From: CAYWVO01 sp964461835
GTDB taxonomy: Bacteria > Zixibacteria > MSB-5A5 > WJJR01 > JAJRUJ01
Assembly: GCA_964461835.1 (NCBI GenBank)
Contig: CAYWVO010000083.1
Span: 1 to 5,828 of the forward strand
Length of the DNA: 5,828 nt
Direction of reading: 5' to 3'
Shown piece after piece: positions 1-5,828 of the stretch. The translations under genes were made by a program, and so were the position numbers. Below the pieces are notes generated by a model. That model had not been told where the DNA came from, ran no database searches, and saw only the letters and a list, made by a program, of their open reading frames with translations. How positions within the stretch are numbered: the stretch's first letter is position 1; each line of letters starts with the position of its first letter.

Positions 1-209
1 CCCAAGGGCAAGTCATAAATACAAAAAAACTTGAACCCTTTTTCAGGGACGACTACGTAAGTTATTTGGAGGCAAGGCGATTTACCTGGGTGGGGTGTTG
101 GCGCAGCATTCGATTTTCCACATCACTCAAACTCGTCGATAAGACTAATAACACTCGTCGCATAAAACTGCACTGGTGTAGTAATAATTGACTTATTGCG
201 GGAGGAATC
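1..209 (+). promoter_or_regulatory. Non-coding upstream region of the first protease gene
   Basis: I see no convincing gene here. The first 43 bases could form a weak terminator for an unseen upstream gene: GGGCAAGT (6-13) can pair with ACTTG (29-33) and CCC (36-38) across a two-base bulge, followed by TTTTT (39-43). The loop is long, so this is uncertain. The region must hold the promoter of the protease gene, but no well-spaced -35/-10 pair stands out. AATAAT at 183-188 resembles a -10 box but has no good -35 partner. A direct repeat at 131-169 is annotated separately. The ribosome binding site GGAGG lies at 201-205, four bases before the ATG. Confidence 0.35.
131..169 (+). repeat. Imperfect 16-17 bp direct repeat upstream of the first protease gene
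   Basis: ACTCGTCGATAAGACT (131-146) recurs as ACTCGTCGCATAAAACT (153-169), with one inserted base and one mismatch. The ACTCGTCG cores start 22 bases apart, about two helical turns, so a protein bound to both would face the same side of the DNA. The second copy ends 40 bases before the start codon. It could be a paired operator or activator site for the protease gene, or a small tandem duplication with no function. The repeat is seen directly; the regulatory role is inference. Confidence 0.45.
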
Positions 210-3095
210 ATGCGCTCGTCGCTACGGGTTGGATTGTTTAGCGTTGTATTTGTATTGATCTTGACCGGGCTCGGCCTTGCCGATACCCCGACGCACTATT
301 ACTTCTTCAACGATCGCATCGAGTTGGAACTTATTCCCAATCAGGTCGCGATCCAGTATCGCCCGGGGGCAGATCCGAACAGCACTCCCACGGCCCTGGC
401 CCGTGGTAATCGTCTGGTGGCCGACCAGCAGGCGGTGTACGCCGGTCGCTGGCATTTGCTGACCTTGGTGAACGCCGCAAATACCCCCGCCGAGCTTGAC
501 AAACTCGCGGCAGAGATTGGCACACTCAGCGACGTGGAATTTGTCTCGCCCGTGTTTCGCAATGATCGCGGTGGTTGGCTGGTGGTCCAGCCGGATATTC
601 TGATGCGCCTCAAGTCCACGAATCCTGCCGACGCTGCGGCTATTACTCAATCGCTGGTCCCCGGTGGACAAATCGTCGAGGAAGATTTTGGCGGCATGAC
701 CGGCGCCTACCGCGTATCCGGCGGAACCAGCGACGGTTTTGAAGTGTTGGCCCGTGCCAACACCCTGGCTGAAGATTCCCGTGTTGAATGGGCAGAACCG
801 GATTTTCTGTTCCAGGCGTTTAAGACGTTATTTCCCAACGACCCTGGTTTCGATAACTGCTGGGGCATCCACAACGAAAGCCAAACCGGGGGCACCTACG
901 ATATGGATATGGATGGCCCCGAAGCCTGGGATATCAGCACCGGGAGTTCAACCGTGAAGATCCTCGTCATGGATGATGGGACCCAGCAGACGCATCCGGA
1001 CATCAACCAGTATGGCGGGCGGGATTTCACCGGCCAGGACTTAGGCGGCAACCCCGGCAACCAGTGCGACAACCATGGCACGGCGGTTGCCGGTTGTGTC
1101 ACTGCCAAAATCAATAACAGTATCGGTACCGTGGGTATCGCCCCGGACTGCAAAGTCATTGCCGCCCGTTGTTATATCTCCACGGTCCCCTGTAACGGTA
1201 CCGGGTCGGGATCGGCCAGTAATCTGATTAACGCCCTCGACTGGGCAGATGTCCAGGGCGCACGAGTTTCCAATCTGAGCTGGAGTGCGCAAACCAGCAG
1301 CGCCCTGACGGATAAATACTCAGAAACACGAACCAACGGCATGGTGCATTTCACCGCCGCGGGCAACGATGGATCGACGTATATTGGGTTCCCCGGTGGC
1401 TTATCGACAGTCAATGCCGTATCCGCACTGAATGATGACGGTGAACTCGCCGGTTTTAGTACGCATGGCCCGGATCTCAGCTTTGCTGCACCGGGAGTCT
1501 ATATTTACACCACCGATCGCACAGGCGGCGACGGCTACACCGGTGGTGATTATGCCATAGTCAACGGGACCTCATTCGCCTCTCCCTATACCGCCGGCGT
1601 GGCTGCTCTGATTTTCGCCGTTGAACCCGGCTTGACCGCTGTTGAGGTGGAAGACAAACTCAAATGCACCGCCGTCGATATGGGTGATCCGGGTTTCGAC
1701 GATGAGTACGGCCATGGGTTTGTTAATGCCCGCAGTGCGATCTTCCTCCCATGGACTGACACCGACGGAGACGGGACCGAGGAACCCTGTGATAATTGCC
1801 CAAGCTTTTACAATCCTCTGCAGGAAGATACCGACGGAGACGAAATCGGCGACTCGTGCGACACGTGTCCCTTCGATGAATTCAACGATGTCGATGATGA
1901 TGGGTATTGCGGCGATGTCGATAACTGCCCGGACCAATTTAATTCCGACCAGCTTGACGCGGATCTGGATGCAGTCGGTGATGCGTGTGATAATTGCGTG
2001 AATACCTACAACCCGCTGCAGGAAGATGTCGATGGGGACGGCATTGGTGATAGCTGTGAGGTGTTGCGCACGTGGCTGGTCGAAGCTGACGGCTCGGGTG
2101 ACGTGCCCACGATTCAACTGGCGATCGATTCCACCACTCACGGTGACACGGTCAAACTGGCTGATGGTGTCTATACCGGCTACGGAAATTACAATGTTGA
2201 CCTCGAAGGTCGCCGTATTCTGGTCACGACCGAAAACGGCCCGGGCTCTACGATCATTGATATTCAGGGATCAACGGGCTCGCCACGCCGCGGATTCTTG
2301 ATTCAGGGCGAAGAGACCCTGGAGACCATCATTGAAAACGTGACTATTGCCGGCGGCTACGGCACGGTCTTCAACGGATCACCCAGTGGCGGAGGAATTC
2401 TGTTCAATGAAGCATCAGCCACAGTCCGGAATGTGGTCTTTACCGGCAACGAGGCGGTTGCCGGTGGCGCCGTGTACGCCTTCCGCACTAATCCACACTT
2501 GATCAATTGCACCTTTGTCGACAATACCGCCTCCCTCGGGTCGGCAATCTTCGCTTACGACGAGGCGGACGTCACCGTCGAAAACTCCATTATCGCCTTC
2601 AACGAATCCGGGCAGCCGGTTTCGTGTTACGAATCCAGTGCAGCCACAGCGTCCTGCACCAACGTCTACGGCAATGCTGCCGGTGACTGGGTCGGATGTC
2701 TGTCCGGCCAGGAGGGCTCCAACGGCAATATCCTGCTGGACCCGATTTTCTGTGATTACGCAAATGGAGACTATGGTATCAACAGCGCCTCACCGTGCGC
2801 ACCGGACAACAACGCTTGTGCAGTCCTCATGGGTGGCATGGCCATCACCTGTTTCTGTGATTGCGCCGCCTTCGGCGATGTGAATCTCGACGGCTCCATC
2901 GACCCGCTGGACGTCTCCTTGATGGTCAATTTTGTCTATCTGGGCTTGGACGCGCGCCAGCAAATTCTCACTTGTGATGGTGAGAACGGCGATATCAATT
3001 GCGATGGTGGGGTTGATCCGCTGGATGTTTCATTCTATGTTAGTCTAGTCTATCGGGGATTGGGAAGCGTCTGTGACCCGTGCACAGACCTATAA
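210..3095 (+). CDS. Secreted multidomain S8 (subtilisin-like) serine protease with thrombospondin type 3 repeats, beta-helix and dockerin-like tail
   Basis: This is a 961-residue exported protease predicted to cut peptide bonds outside the cytoplasm. A signal peptide covers residues 1-24, with likely cleavage after GLA. Residues 42-116 and 126-199 look like two propeptide units of inhibitor I9 type, ending in DVEFVSPVF and RVEWAEPDF. The catalytic domain (about 205-510) has Asp255 (in MDDG), His289 (HGTAVAG), oxyanion Asn386 (AAGND) and Ser455 (GTSFASP), so it should be active. Residues 517-617 are Asp-rich thrombospondin type 3 repeats, a calcium-binding fold. Residues 622-881 resemble a right-handed parallel beta-helix of the pectin-lyase-like type, with repeated GGG/GGA turns and NCTF/NSII strands; such domains often bind or cleave glycans, but no catalytic site is evident. 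Residues 883-958 are a dockerin-like pair. Seven cysteines in the catalytic region suggest disulfides. The start is supported by GGAGG at 201-205. The natural substrate is unknown. Confidence 0.93.
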   Translation: MRSSLRVGLFSVVFVLILTGLGLADTPTHYYFFNDRIELELIPNQVAIQYRPGADPNSTPTALARGNRLVADQQAVYAGRWHLLTLVNAANTPAELDKLAAEIGTLSDVEFVSPVFRNDRGGWLVVQPDILMRLKSTNPADAAAITQSLVPGGQIVEEDFGGMTGAYRVSGGTSDGFEVLARANTLAEDSRVEWAEPDFLFQAFKTLFPNDPGFDNCWGIHNESQTGGTYDMDMDGPEAWDISTGSSTVKILVMDDGTQQTHPDINQYGGRDFTGQDLGGNPGNQCDNHGTAVAGCVTAKINNSIGTVGIAPDCKVIAARCYISTVPCNGTGSGSASNLINALDWADVQGARVSNLSWSAQTSSALTDKYSETRTNGMVHFTAAGNDGSTYIGFPGGLSTVNAVSALNDDGELAGFSTHGPDLSFAAPGVYIYTTDRTGGDGYTGGDYAIVNGTSFASPYTAGVAALIFAVEPGLTAVEVEDKLKCTAVDMGDPGFDDEYGHGFVNARSAIFLPWTDTDGDGTEEPCDNCPSFYNPLQEDTDGDEIGDSCDTCPFDEFNDVDDDGYCGDVDNCPDQFNSDQLDADLDAVGDACDNCVNTYNPLQEDVDGDGIGDSCEVLRTWLVEADGSGDVPTIQLAIDSTTHGDTVKLADGVYTGYGNYNVDLEGRRILVTTENGPGSTIIDIQGSTGSPRRGFLIQGEETLETIIENVTIAGGYGTVFNGSPSGGGILFNEASATVRNVVFTGNEAVAGGAVYAFRTNPHLINCTFVDNTASLGSAIFAYDEADVTVENSIIAFNESGQPVSCYESSAATASCTNVYGNAAGDWVGCLSGQEGSNGNILLDPIFCDYANGDYGINSASPCAPDNNACAVLMGGMAITCFCDCAAFGDVNLDGSIDPLDVSLMVNFVYLGLDARQQILTCDGENGDINCDGGVDPLDVSFYVSLVYRGLGSVCDPCTDL
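1758..2060 (+). repeat. Thrombospondin type 3 repeat region within the first protease
   Basis: This stretch encodes residues 517-617, about five Asp-rich repeats of the DxDGDGxxDxCDNCP type. The best are DTDGDEIGDSCDTC, DADLDAVGDACDNC and DVDGDGIGDSCE. Two units share YNPLQED at protein level and near-identical DNA (CTGCAGGAAGAT at about 1819-1830 and 2019-2030), which points to internal duplication. In this family the aspartates bind calcium and paired cysteines form disulfides, giving a stiff linker. Here it separates the protease domain from the beta-helix. The middle repeat (residues near DVDDDGYCGD) departs from the consensus. Confidence 0.85.
2856..3083 (+). repeat. Dockerin-like C-terminal module of the first protease
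   Basis: This encodes residues 883-958. Two EF-hand-like calcium loops begin at Asp890 (DVNLDGSIDPLD) and Asp928 (DINCDGGVDPLD), each followed by a short helix ending in a valine-tyrosine pair. That is the duplicated type I dockerin pattern. Six cysteines (883, 885, 922, 931, 955, 958) frame it, ending in CDPC. By hand alignment without gaps it matches the tail of the next gene at 49 of 76 residues. Classical dockerins bind cohesins, but no cohesin is encoded in this window, so the partner is unknown. Confidence 0.85.
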
Positions 3096-3106
3096 GAGAA
3101 CCATAA

Positions 3107-3187
3107 GCGCCAGAGGAAGGCGCGTCCGAATTGGCCAACGGGAACCGCTTGGCCATATGAATAATGTTTAATTTTGTCCTGAGGACA
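3107..3187 (+). other. Three small hairpins in the spacer between the protease genes
   Basis: The 124-base spacer can form three stems in a row. The first pairs GCGCC (3107-3111) with GGCGC (3119-3123). The second and strongest pairs TGGCCAA (3132-3138) with TTGGCCA (3149-3155), continued by CGG/CCG around a GAA loop with one bulged C. The third pairs TGTCC (3175-3179) with GGACA (3183-3187). None is followed directly by a clean T-run, so I do not call a terminator, although a T-rich stretch (3167-3175) follows the second after 11 bases. They may stabilise or partly terminate the transcript. GATAAT at 3192-3197 resembles a -10 box but lacks a clear -35. Confidence 0.4.
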
Positions 3188-3219
3188 TATCGATAATACT
3201 CATTTTTGGGGAGGTTATT

Positions 3220-5214
3220 ATGCCGTCACGCCGTCACCGCCAAGTATCCGCGTTACTCCTGGCCGGCCTGCTGTGCCTGACCGGGATCGTTCCCGCAGCC
3301 GCCGCCGACCGGCCGGAAACGCGCGTTGTGGAATTGAAGAAACTCAGTGAAACCTTTGCGGCGGAACTCGCTGCCCGGCGTACGCCACTGTATTACGACT
3401 TGCTCGCCAGCGTCAATCCCCCACAACAAAAACTCAATGCGAGCCCCAACATTGCATTGATGTTCATCAACAAGCGTAGCCATCCGGTATACTACATTGT
3501 CAACAATATCAATGCCGCTCGCACCATCAGCACGGACGACATCTGGCTGGGGGGATCGTCCGGGTTTGATTTGACTGGCTCCGCGACAACTTTAGGTGAA
3601 CTTGCCATCTGGGACGGAGGTGGCGTCCGTACCAGCCATGTGGAATTCGGAGGCCGGGTCACCCAGATGGACAGTCCGGGCGGTACCCATTTTCACGCCA
3701 CGCATGTCGCCGGTACGATGGTTGCTTCCGGAGTCAGCGCCAATGCCCGAGGTATGTCCAGCGCCGCCCAACTTGCCGCCTATGAATGGACCAACGACAA
3801 TTCCGAAATGGCCTCGGCGGCGGCGGACGGGATGCATATTTCCAATCACTCCTACGGCTGGGCCACCGGCTGGCGATACGATGGTGACTGGTACTGGTTC
3901 GGCGATGTGACAGTTGACAGCGAAGAAGATTACGGTTTCGGTTTTTACGGCGCTGATGTGCGTGCCTGGGACCAGATCGCCTACAACGCCCCATACTATA
4001 CGATTGTGTCCTCAGCGGGGAACGATCGGAATGACAATGGTCCCAGCGACCCCGAGGACGGACACTACTATCTGAACAACGGTATATGGACTTTTTCCAC
4101 CGAGTATCGGCAACCCGATGCGCACAGCGGCGGGTACGATTGCCTCCCCTGGCACGGCAACGCCAAGAATATTATCACCGTGGGCGCGGTCGGCGATGTG
4201 TCCGGAGGCTGGTCTGATCCCAGTGACGTCAACATGACCTCCTTCAGCAGCTGGGGTCCGTCCGATGACGGCCGAATCAAACCGGATATCGTCGGCAACG
4301 GCTCCTCATTGCGCTCGACGGACGATGACCATGACACCGACTATCTGACTATTAGTGGGACTTCGATGAGTTCTCCGAACATCAGCGGGTCGCTCAATTT
4401 GTGTGTCCGCTACTATGAAGCGACACATGCGGATGAGACCCCGCTTTCCGCTACCGTGAAAGCACTGATGATCCAGACTGCCGATGAAGCCGGGATAGGA
4501 CCCGGACCGGACTATAAATTCGGCTGGGGATTAATGAATACTCGTCAGGCTATTGAAACCATCCAGGCCGATTCCGCCGCTCCCGGGGTCATTCTGGAAG
4601 AACAACTTGCCGATGGTGAACTACACGAGTGGAAATTGATCAGCGACGGTGTGGATCCGGTCCGCGTGACGATCGCCTGGACCGATCCCCCGGGCACCGT
4701 GCCGCTGGCGTCGGTTGATCCGCCGGATTTGATTCTGGTCAATGACCTCGATCTGCGACTCGTGCACGAAACATCAGGGACCACGCATGAACCCTACATC
4801 CTCGATCCGGCAGTTCCGGCGAATGCGGCCACCACCGGCGACAATTTCCGCGATAATGTGGAGCAAGTGCACATTGGGGAACCCGAAGCAGGTACCTATT
4901 TCGTGCGAGTTTCCCATAAAGGGACGTTGGCTGCACCGCAAAACTACTCTCTCGTTGGATCAGCGCGCATTTTCAGTTGTGACTGTGCCCTTTTTGCCGA
5001 CCTGAATCTGGACGGCAACATTGATCCGCTCGACGTTGCGTTGATTGTCAACTTCGTGTACAAGGACTTAGACGCGATTCAGGAAATCGACACCTGCCCC
5101 GCGTCGAACGGAGACTGGGATTGTGACGGTCAAATCAATCCCCTGGATGTAACCTTTTTCGTCAATTATGTATATAAGGAGCTCGGTGCGCCCTGTGACC
5201 CGTGTGCCCCGTAG
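3220..5214 (+). CDS. Secreted S8 serine protease, Kp43-like, with C-terminal beta-sandwich and dockerin-like tail
   Basis: This is a 664-residue exported protease. Residues 1-29 are a signal peptide: RRHR, a hydrophobic core, and cleavage near PAAAA. A short pro-region (30 to about 115) follows. The catalytic domain (about 118-445) has Asp132 (WDGGG), His159 (HATHVAGT), oxyanion Asn268 (SAGND) and Ser382 (GTSMSSP), so the triad is complete. WDGG and HATHVAGT differ from classical subtilisins, but together with SNHSYGW (208-214) and SSWGPSDDGRIKPD (343-356) they fit the Kp43-like S8 branch. Residues 457-583 form the beta-sandwich typical of that branch, with NDLDL (508-512) and GDNFRDNVEQV (540-550). 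Residues 587-662 are a dockerin-like pair. The start is supported by GGGGAGG at 3208-3214, five bases upstream. The gene lies 124 bases after the first protease and ends before a strong terminator, so the two may be co-transcribed. The substrate is unknown. Confidence 0.94.
   Translation: MPSRRHRQVSALLLAGLLCLTGIVPAAAADRPETRVVELKKLSETFAAELAARRTPLYYDLLASVNPPQQKLNASPNIALMFINKRSHPVYYIVNNINAARTISTDDIWLGGSSGFDLTGSATTLGELAIWDGGGVRTSHVEFGGRVTQMDSPGGTHFHATHVAGTMVASGVSANARGMSSAAQLAAYEWTNDNSEMASAAADGMHISNHSYGWATGWRYDGDWYWFGDVTVDSEEDYGFGFYGADVRAWDQIAYNAPYYTIVSSAGNDRNDNGPSDPEDGHYYLNNGIWTFSTEYRQPDAHSGGYDCLPWHGNAKNIITVGAVGDVSGGWSDPSDVNMTSFSSWGPSDDGRIKPDIVGNGSSLRSTDDDHDTDYLTISGTSMSSPNISGSLNLCVRYYEATHADETPLSATVKALMIQTADEAGIGPGPDYKFGWGLMNTRQAIETIQADSAAPGVILEEQLADGELHEWKLISDGVDPVRVTIAWTDPPGTVPLASVDPPDLILVNDLDLRLVHETSGTTHEPYILDPAVPANAATTGDNFRDNVEQVHIGEPEAGTYFVRVSHKGTLAAPQNYSLVGSARIFSCDCALFADLNLDGNIDPLDVALIVNFVYKDLDAIQEIDTCPASNGDWDCDGQINPLDVTFFVNYVYKELGAPCDPCAP
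4978..5205 (+). repeat. Dockerin-like C-terminal module of the second protease
   Basis: This encodes residues 587-662. Calcium loops begin at Asp594 (DLNLDGNIDPLD) and Asp632 (DWDCDGQINPLD). Six cysteines (587, 589, 626, 635, 659, 662) have exactly the spacing seen in the first protease's tail, and the module also ends in CDPC. In the second loop the usual Asn at the third position is Asp634, still a possible calcium ligand. The close match between two otherwise different proteases suggests a mobile domain cassette added to both. Confidence 0.85.
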
Positions 5215-5243
5215 GGAATAGCGTACAATCGATAAATGCATTG

Positions 5244-5274
5244 AGCCGGAAGTGATCGCTTCCGGCTTTTTCTT
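5244..5274 (+). terminator. Intrinsic terminator after the protease pair
   Basis: AGCCGGAAG (5244-5252) pairs perfectly with CTTCCGGCT (5259-5267) around a six-base loop, TGATCG, and the T-run TTTTTCTT (5267-5274) follows at once. This is a textbook Rho-independent terminator, 29 bases after the stop codon of the second protease. It should end the protease transcript and separate it from the PilZ gene. Confidence 0.92.
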
Positions 5275-5330
5275 ATGAATATTCTCAGCAAATCACCGAT
5301 ATACCGAACAGGTTTTCGATTCATGAACCT

Positions 5331-5336
5331 GAGGAG
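5331..5336 (+). promoter_or_regulatory. Ribosome binding site that fixes the PilZ gene start
   Basis: GAGGAG lies seven bases before the ATG at 5344, a good Shine-Dalgarno position. Two in-frame upstream ATGs (5275 and 5323) lack such a site. The one at 5275 directly follows the terminator T-run, so it is not likely to be used. The region 5275-5330 should hold the PilZ promoter, but I cannot identify its boxes. Confidence 0.75.
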
Positions 5337-5343
5337 ATTCCAC

Positions 5344-5706
5344 ATGAATAATCGCCGCAACGCACGACGTCTTCTGACTGACAAAGACCTCACCGTCTAT
5401 GACCGGGAAACCTGCGAACCCCGGGGCCTGATTATCAATATGTCGCGGGACGGCTTCTTATTGTGGAGTGATTGCCCGACTGAGCCGCAGACGGCATATC
5501 GATGTTTCATTGTGCTGCCGGAAGTTTTGCATGGGGTTGTGCATCTGGAGTTTGAAGCGGTATGTCAATGGTGTTCCTTCGATGAGGCCACGCAAAAGCA
5601 CCATGCCGGCTACCAATTCCAGAATGTATCTGCTGACAATCGTGCAATCATCGAAAACATGCTGGCTTCCTGGTTCGTCAACCCTGCAGAACCGGTCGCA
5701 AAATAA
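5344..5706 (+). CDS. Single-domain PilZ protein, probable cyclic di-GMP receptor
   Basis: This is a 120-residue cytoplasmic protein made of almost nothing but a PilZ domain. Both halves of the cyclic di-GMP binding signature are present: the RxxxR motif near the N-terminus (RRNARR, residues 4-9) and NMSRDG (32-37), which fits the (D/N)xSxxG motif. The rest follows the PilZ beta-barrel pattern, ending in AGYQFQNVSADN and a C-terminal helix. There is no signal peptide, membrane segment or output domain, so it probably acts by binding a partner when cyclic di-GMP rises. Such proteins often control motility, exopolysaccharide or secretion; the target here is unknown. I chose the start at 5344 over the longer frame from 5275 because of the ribosome binding site and because RxxxR normally lies close to the start. 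It is separated from the proteases by a terminator and is probably transcribed alone. Confidence 0.9.
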   Translation: MNNRRNARRLLTDKDLTVYDRETCEPRGLIINMSRDGFLLWSDCPTEPQTAYRCFIVLPEVLHGVVHLEFEAVCQWCSFDEATQKHHAGYQFQNVSADNRAIIENMLASWFVNPAEPVAK

Positions 5707-5719
5707 TGTGTCCGTACCG

Positions 5720-5738
5720 TCTCTTTATCAATAAGAGA
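5720..5738 (+). terminator. Weak hairpin after the PilZ gene, possible terminator
   Basis: TCTCTT (5720-5725) can pair with AAGAGA (5733-5738) around a seven-base loop, 13 bases after the stop codon. The stem is A/T-rich, and the nearest T-run (5750-5754) is 11 bases further on. It could be a poor terminator or an mRNA 3' end structure. Its position after the gene is the main argument for it. Confidence 0.25.
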
Positions 5739-5773
5739 TAGTTTATCGGTTTTTGCAGGACCACCCAACCATA

Positions 5774-5828
5774 TCATCCCCGCCTTTTTATCTTGTCATC
5801 CCCGCCTTTTTATCTTGTCATCCCCGCC
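5774..5828. repeat. 22-bp tandem repeat, two and a half copies, cut by the window edge
   Basis: The unit TCATCCCCGCC plus TTTTTATCTTG is repeated exactly at 5774-5795 and 5796-5817, and a third copy (5818-5828) is cut off at the window end. The copies are identical, so the array is recent or kept uniform. TTGTCATCCCCGCC resembles one arm of the dispersed palindromic intergenic repeats found in many bacterial genomes, but here the arms all point the same way and cannot form a hairpin with each other. Its full length and function cannot be judged from this window. Confidence 0.85.

Noticed and set aside
969..980. Asp-Asp-Gly in place of Asp-Thr/Ser-Gly at the catalytic aspartate of the first protease
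   Set aside because: Aspartate is allowed at this position in the subtilase Asp signature, and the His and Ser motifs fit their consensus, so loss of activity is not indicated.
1572..2141. Long minus-strand open frame (189 codons) opposite the thrombospondin type 3 region
   Set aside because: It is a mirror of the Asp-rich repeats: GAT/GAC codons read backwards give Ile/Val codons and few stops. It shows no ribosome binding site of note and no recognisable domain, and it lies fully within a clear gene.
3220..3306. Lipoprotein signal in the second protease (Cys19)
   Set aside because: The residues before Cys19 are GLL, which does not fit a lipobox, and a good signal peptidase I site (PAAAA) follows.
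3601..3720. WDGGG and HATHVAGT in the second protease as signs of a dead enzyme
   Set aside because: Asp132, His159, Asn268 and Ser382 are all present, and these variants are, from memory, usual in the Kp43-like branch of S8 proteases.
5275..5343. N-terminal extension of 23 residues on the PilZ protein
   Set aside because: The ATG at 5275 directly follows the terminator T-run and has no ribosome binding site, while GAGGAG precedes the ATG at 5344 at good spacing.
5774..5828. CRISPR array at the right edge
   Set aside because: The copies are directly adjacent with no unique spacers between them, and the 22-bp unit is too short and uniform.

Overview
The window holds three plus-strand genes with little space between them: two consecutive secreted subtilisin-family (S8) serine proteases, then a small PilZ-domain protein. 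No RNA gene, insertion sequence or CRISPR array is visible. The two protease genes each have an export signal, a different S8 subfamily catalytic domain, and the same C-terminal type I dockerin-like module with six cysteines at identical spacing.

Layout. Bases 1-209 are an upstream non-coding region with an imperfect 16-17 bp direct repeat (131-146 and 153-169). Bases 210-3095 encode a 961-residue multidomain protein: signal peptide, apparently doubled propeptide, subtilisin domain, thrombospondin type 3 calcium-binding repeats, right-handed beta-helix, dockerin-like tail. Bases 3096-3219 are a spacer with three small hairpins. Bases 3220-5214 encode a 664-residue Kp43-like S8 protease with a C-terminal beta-sandwich and the same tail. 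A strong intrinsic terminator (5244-5274) closes the protease pair. Bases 5344-5706 encode a 120-residue PilZ protein, the typical cyclic di-GMP receptor fold. The last 122 bases are non-coding and end in a 22-bp tandem repeat that runs off the window.

How the genes work together (inference). The proteases are probably exported and act outside the cytoplasm. The shared tail suggests that both use the same partner, surface anchor or assembly. They may act one after the other on protein substrates, or one may process the other. The PilZ protein is cytoplasmic and lies beyond a terminator, so any link to the proteases is by proximity only.

Organism (inference). Dockerin-tailed multidomain S8 proteases with thrombospondin type 3 and beta-helix modules, together with a PilZ protein, suggest a bacterium of an environmental, mostly uncultured lineage near the Fibrobacterota-Chlorobiota-Bacteroidota group (for example Zixibacteria-like). 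The window has no phylogenetic marker gene, so this is a weak placement. Coding base composition is moderate and similar in all three genes, and I see no sign of recent transfer.
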